Source of the DNA: Petrotoga olearia DSM 13574
Lineage (GTDB): Bacteria > Thermotogota > Thermotogae > Petrotogales > Petrotogaceae
DNA: 64,000 nt
Direction of reading: 5' to 3'
Assembly: GCF_002895525.1 (NCBI RefSeq)
Contig: NZ_AZRL01000012.1
Location: 186,001 to 250,000, forward strand
The translations under genes and the position numbers were made by a program. The notes under the pieces are model-generated. The model was not told the origin of the DNA. It ran no database searches and saw nothing but the letters and a program-made list of their open reading frames with translations. This document shows positions 60,447-64,000 of the stretch, in pieces. Each line of letters starts with the position of its first letter. Position 1 is the stretch's first letter.

Positions 60447-62310
60447 AAATTCTTTCAAAGTATTTATCTATGGTTTTAAATGTGATTTGGAGCATTATTG
60501 GCCTACCATGTGGACAGGTTAATAATTTTTTTTCAAAAATGTTGTTTAAAAGTGTCTCCATTCCTGTAGGGTTATCCTTAGTTTTTACAGCCGCTCTACA
60601 CGCCATAGTAGCTAAGCTTTTATCAAGTATGTTTGATTGTTGATCAAAATTTGATATTCTTAGTTCATCGGCTATCTCAAATATCAATCTTTCAGCGTCG
60701 TCAATCTTCAAAAGGGAAGGGAGGCCCTTCAAAATAATTTCTTTATCTTCTTCTTCCAATTTTATACCCAATTTTTCTAGGTGATCTTTGTTATCTAAAA
60801 TTATCCCTCTTCTTACTTCGTCTAAAGATATCTTAAGCGGAGTAAGTAGAAGGTCAGAAGTAAGTCCGCCATTTTCGTATAGGTTTTCCTTTAAAATTTC
60901 GTATATATAACGTTCATGTGCGGCATGAAAATCTACTAAGAGTAATTTGTCTTCCCCTTCAACGACTAGATACCTTTCAGCAACTATGCCCAAAATTCTT
61001 AATTTTTCAACAGAATCAATTTTCTTAACAGGGGTAAACGCCTGATTCTTTTGATATTCAAAACCTTTAAAATCAAAGGTTTTTGATGGTTCATAAAGTT
61101 TATAATTATTATCAAAATGGGTATTAGGTTCTTGGAGATCTTCTATTTCAGAGCTATTGAAAAATTCGTCCATATTTTGAAGATAATCTGATTTTGTCTT
61201 GTTTTTTAAAAATTCGACTTTTTGTGAATTCTCCTTCTTGTTGTATAAATTTTGAACAGAAAATGAAGAAGTTCTGTTATTTACATCGAGGGTATCGTTA
61301 CTACTTATGAATTCCATCGTGTAGTGAGTGTTTTCTTTAAGTGCCTCTCTTACAACTTTTTTAAGTAAAGAGGCTACCCTTTGTTCGTCGGTAAATTTTA
61401 CTTCCAATTTTTGAGGATGGACATTTACATCTACCATATCCGGTGATATTTCTATGAATATTATTCCATAAGGATGAACCGATTTTTCTAGCATCTCTCC
61501 ATAACCTTTTTCTAAAACGGAGTAGAGTGAAGCTGCCTTAATGTATCTGTTGTTTACAAAAAAGTGTTGGGCGGTTCTGTTATTTCTTCCAACTTTTGGT
61601 TGTGAAATAATTCCAGATATTTTGCACAATGAATCATTGTGTTCGATTTCTATGATATCATCTCTTTTTAACTCAGGATATATCTTTAAACATTTTGTAA
61701 TTAGATCCATATCTGAAGAAAATTTGTAGATTTCTTTATTGTCTCTAATATATGTTAAGTTAATGTTGTTGGTGAAAGCAAACTTTTCTATAACCTCTGT
61801 CACGTATCTTCCTTCTGCAGAATCACTTTTAAGAAATTTTCGGCGTGCAGGGATGTTGAAAAAAAGATCCATAATCTCTATTTTGGTTCCATCTGATGAA
61901 TTAACTCTCTTTTTTTCTATTATTTTTCCGGCTAATATATCTAACATTGTTCCAACTTCTTTTTCAGGTGGTTTAGAGGTTATTTTCATTCTAGAAACTC
62001 TTGAAATGGAAGAGAGTGCCTCACCTCTAAAACCAAATGTTTTTAGTTGATAAAGATCTTCTATTGAAGAAATTTTGCTTGTGGCATGAGGAAGTATAGA
62101 TAATTCTAATTCCTCTTCTGTCATTCCAATGCCGTTATCATCAACTCTGATTAACGATTTCCCGCCATCAAGTATTTCAACGGTGATATTATCTGCTTGG
62201 GCATCTAAAGAATTTTCTACCAATTCTTTAACTACTGAGCTTGGCCCAGATACAACCTCTCCTGCCGCTATTTTCATTACCACTTCAGGATTAAGTACTT
62301 TTATTCTCAT
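60445..62310 (-). CDS. mutL: DNA mismatch repair protein MutL
   Basis: MutL links MutS to strand incision. The N-terminal GHKL ATPase is complete (ELVENSLDAQADNI, VDDNGIGM, TFGFRGEALSSI). The C-terminal half has the nuclease-type motif DFHAAHERYIYE and the late CPHGRP, which suggests an endonuclease-type MutL, although the canonical DQHA is DFHA. ATG 62310 after SD GAAGAGGTG gives 621 residues; upstream in-frame starts lack an SD. mutS is not in the window. Confidence 0.95.
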   Translation of the reverse strand: MRIKVLNPEVVMKIAAGEVVSGPSSVVKELVENSLDAQADNITVEILDGGKSLIRVDDNGIGMTEEELELSILPHATSKISSIEDLYQLKTFGFRGEALSSISRVSRMKITSKPPEKEVGTMLDILAGKIIEKKRVNSSDGTKIEIMDLFFNIPARRKFLKSDSAEGRYVTEVIEKFAFTNNINLTYIRDNKEIYKFSSDMDLITKCLKIYPELKRDDIIEIEHNDSLCKISGIISQPKVGRNNRTAQHFFVNNRYIKAASLYSVLEKGYGEMLEKSVHPYGIIFIEISPDMVDVNVHPQKLEVKFTDEQRVASLLKKVVREALKENTHYTMEFISSNDTLDVNNRTSSFSVQNLYNKKENSQKVEFLKNKTKSDYLQNMDEFFNSSEIEDLQEPNTHFDNNYKLYEPSKTFDFKGFEYQKNQAFTPVKKIDSVEKLRILGIVAERYLVVEGEDKLLLVDFHAAHERYIYEILKENLYENGGLTSDLLLTPLKISLDEVRRGIILDNKDHLEKLGIKLEEEDKEIILKGLPSLLKIDDAERLIFEIADELRISNFDQQSNILDKSLATMACRAAVKTKDNPTGMETLLNNIFEKKLLTCPHGRPIMLQITFKTIDKYFERI

Positions 62311-62437
62311 AAAAAAACACCTCTTCAAAGTATAACAGTTCATTTATTATTATATCATCTTTAAAAACTCAACCTCAAAAAATAGTGAATTTTTGTTATA
62401 ATAATACATGTATGAATTTTATAAGGGGGAAATGCAA

Positions 62438-63595
62438 TTGAATATAGGAATGTTTTCCGATACTTATTTACCACAGAAAAATGGAGTTGCTACAGCTATA
62501 AAACTCTATAAGGATGAAATGGAAAACCGAGGGCACAATGTATATCTATTTGTTCCAAAATATAAATTTGATTATAAAAGAAACGATGATAAAATCTTTG
62601 AATTTCCTGCTGTTAAGTTTTTCTTTGAGAAAGAGCAGAGGATTGCACTACCTTTTTCTCCAGAAATTTTTAAAATTAAAGAGTTAAGCTTAGACATAAT
62701 ACATTCTCATGATCCTTTTTCTATGGGGATTCTTGCAAGAATTGTTTCACGCATGTTAAAGTTAAAACACGTAGCGACTCACCATACCATGTATGACTAC
62801 TATTTGCACTATCTACCACCCATAGTTAGACCACATCCTGAATTTGTTCAAAAGCTTATAAAAAATTGGTGTTTAAAAACGGATAAAATAATTGCTCCTA
62901 CCGACAATATAAAGGAGAGGCTCGTTGAATATGGTGTACCTTCCGAACATATTGTGACCATTCCAACTGGGATAGACCTAGCTTCTTTTGATAAACCTAT
63001 TAACTGGGATTTGAGAAAAGAATACCCACAAATAGAAGAAGGTGACAGAATTCTTCTATTTGTAGGTAGGTTGGGGAAAGAAAAGAACATAAGTTTTCTT
63101 TTGAAGGCGTTTAAAAAAGTACTTTTTGAGGAAACAAAGTTAAAATTTGTTATTGTTGGTGGAGGACCTGAAAAAGAAGCATTAGAAGAGTTAGCTAAGG
63201 AGCTAAACATAGCTGATAATGTTATTTTTACAGGTTCACAACCAAGAGAAAAGGTAATAGATGCCTACAAACAAGCTTATTTATTTATTTTTGCTTCGTA
63301 CACTGAAACACAGGGATTAGTTATTCTAGAATCGATGGCTGCGGGTACGCCGGTAGTCGCTTTGGGTAAATTAGGTGTTTATGATATACTTTCTCAAGAA
63401 GATGCAGGTGGAATTATGATCAAAGATTTAAATGAAGATGATTTTTCTCATGAAGTACTGAAACTATTGAGAGATTCATCATCATACGAAGGATTAAAAG
63501 AAAAAGCTAAAATTTTTGTGAAAAATAATTATTCTATTGAAAAGTGTGTAGATATGATTTTGGAATTGTATAAAAGGGAGATAGTAAGTGTATGA
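62438..63595 (+). CDS. GT4-family glycosyltransferase
   Basis: This is a GT-B fold retaining glycosyltransferase of about 385 residues. The N-terminal MFSDTYLPQKNGVATAI and the HSHDPFSMGILAR / HTMYDYY region are typical of diacylglycerol glucosyltransferases and related enzymes. The C-terminal donor site has the GRLGKEKN, GGGPEKEAL and E-x7-E (SYTETQGLVILESMAAG) motifs. TTG 62438 after SD GGGGGA is preferred to ATGs at 62408 and 62432. A glycolipid-synthesis role is likely but the acceptor is not proven. Its stop overlaps the next start. Confidence 0.9.
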   Translation: MNIGMFSDTYLPQKNGVATAIKLYKDEMENRGHNVYLFVPKYKFDYKRNDDKIFEFPAVKFFFEKEQRIALPFSPEIFKIKELSLDIIHSHDPFSMGILARIVSRMLKLKHVATHHTMYDYYLHYLPPIVRPHPEFVQKLIKNWCLKTDKIIAPTDNIKERLVEYGVPSEHIVTIPTGIDLASFDKPINWDLRKEYPQIEEGDRILLFVGRLGKEKNISFLLKAFKKVLFEETKLKFVIVGGGPEKEALEELAKELNIADNVIFTGSQPREKVIDAYKQAYLFIFASYTETQGLVILESMAAGTPVVALGKLGVYDILSQEDAGGIMIKDLNEDDFSHEVLKLLRDSSSYEGLKEKAKIFVKNNYSIEKCVDMILELYKREIVSV

Positions 63596-64000
63596 AAGAA
63601 TTCGAGGAAATTATGAATCTCCGACTTGCGGATCTTCGTGAAATACCAATCGAGAACTTTTCCTACATTGGAGATGCTGTGATAGGTTTGATCTACAAGG
63701 TTAAATTGTTGGAGGATGGAAGGATAAAGACAAGAGATCTTTATGAAAAGACAAAAGATTTCTTAAGTGCAAAAGCTCATTCTAAGTTTGTTGATATGGT
63801 GTATGACTATTTAACTCCGACAGAAATGCAGTATTACAAACGTGCGGAAAATTCAAATGGTGCTAAGAAAAGAGGCAATGACAACGATTATAGGAAATCT
63901 ACGGGATTTGAAGCAGTTATTGGATACCTTTTTTTGACTAAAAGTTACTCAAGAATCAATGAATTATTAGGAGTGATCGATAATTGTATCTATACGGAAA
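63592..64000 (+). CDS. mrnC: Mini-ribonuclease III (3' end outside window)
   Basis: Mini-III is a dimeric RNase III without a dsRNA-binding domain; it matures 23S rRNA. ATG 63592 overlaps the glycosyltransferase stop (ATGA). The visible 136 residues show the RNase III signature with the catalytic acidic residues in FSYIGDAVIGLIYKV and in STGFEAVIGYLFL, plus the basic ENSNGAKKRGNDNDYRK loop. It runs off the right end of the window without a stop. Confidence 0.9.
   Translation, partial: MKEFEEIMNLRLADLREIPIENFSYIGDAVIGLIYKVKLLEDGRIKTRDLYEKTKDFLSAKAHSKFVDMVYDYLTPTEMQYYKRAENSNGAKKRGNDNDYRKSTGFEAVIGYLFLTKSYSRINELLGVIDNCIYTE

Overview
The window is a chromosome segment of a low-G+C, anaerobic, fermentative bacterium, most likely a member of the Thermotogae close to Petrotoga. 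The grounds are the overall protein character, a Thermotogae-type IspF (KSGN motif), a YidC with a large extracytoplasmic domain, an Rnf complex, a class I hybrid-cluster protein, an ornithine-fermentation operon, frequent TTG/GTG starts with strong Shine-Dalgarno (SD) sites, and extended -10 promoters of the form TGATATAAT. Genus and species are inferred, not proven.

Layout. 1-9.2 kb: 3' end of groEL, a DUF401 membrane protein, a PAP2 phosphatase, transaldolase, a Crp/Fnr regulator divergent from hcp with a GTAAC-N4-GTTAC operator between them, then tldD-tldE. 9.3-14.8 kb: ord-ortA-ortB-oraS-oraE, which carries D-ornithine to alanine and acetyl-CoA; the ortA-ortB junction holds unusual RNA hairpins. 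14.9-22 kb: dnaN, ispF, nfi, an MFS transporter, comM, a secreted nuclease, a GNAT acetyltransferase and a hemolysin III protein. 22-27.7 kb (minus strand): ptb, a MATE exporter, tex and galM.

27.9-32.7 kb is an accessory, decaying region. It holds an IS3-type transposase remnant, a frameshifted TNT-type (NADase) toxin with a truncated partner, a four-helix membrane protein, a three-gene minus-strand cassette (holin-like, DUF1659, DUF2922), a field of G-rich and hairpin repeats including a 66-bp perfect direct repeat, iteron-like sequence, degenerate copies of the cassette leader, and a truncated LVIVD-repeat protein.

32.7-42.7 kb (minus strand) carries a type IV pilus/competence-like cluster (PilP-, PilO- and PilN-like proteins, pseudopilin, PilC), an uncharacterised gene coupled to a patatin, alaS, a pilin, and the cdsA-uppS-frr group. 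A secreted metallophosphatase faces these at 42.8-44.9 kb. 44.9-49.9 kb is an rnf operon whose rnfG was tandemly duplicated (period 794 bp) with one copy fused in frame to rnfD; no rnfB is present. 50.2-51.6 kb has the primary sigma factor gene and tRNA-Glu(CTC). 51.7-55.5 kb has a degenerate PfkB-like protein and the rpmH-rnpA-yidD-yidC-jag operon. 55.8-58.8 kb has a DUF89 protein with altered active-site residues and an IS110-family element with a structured non-coding end (bridge-RNA candidate). 58.9-64 kb: a secreted 5'-nucleotidase, mutL, a GT4 glycosyltransferase and a partial Mini-ribonuclease III.

The strongest candidates for something new are the RnfD-RnfG fusion/duplication, the ortA-ortB RNA junction, the IS110 structured end, and the small cassette with its satellite repeats at 28-32.7 kb.
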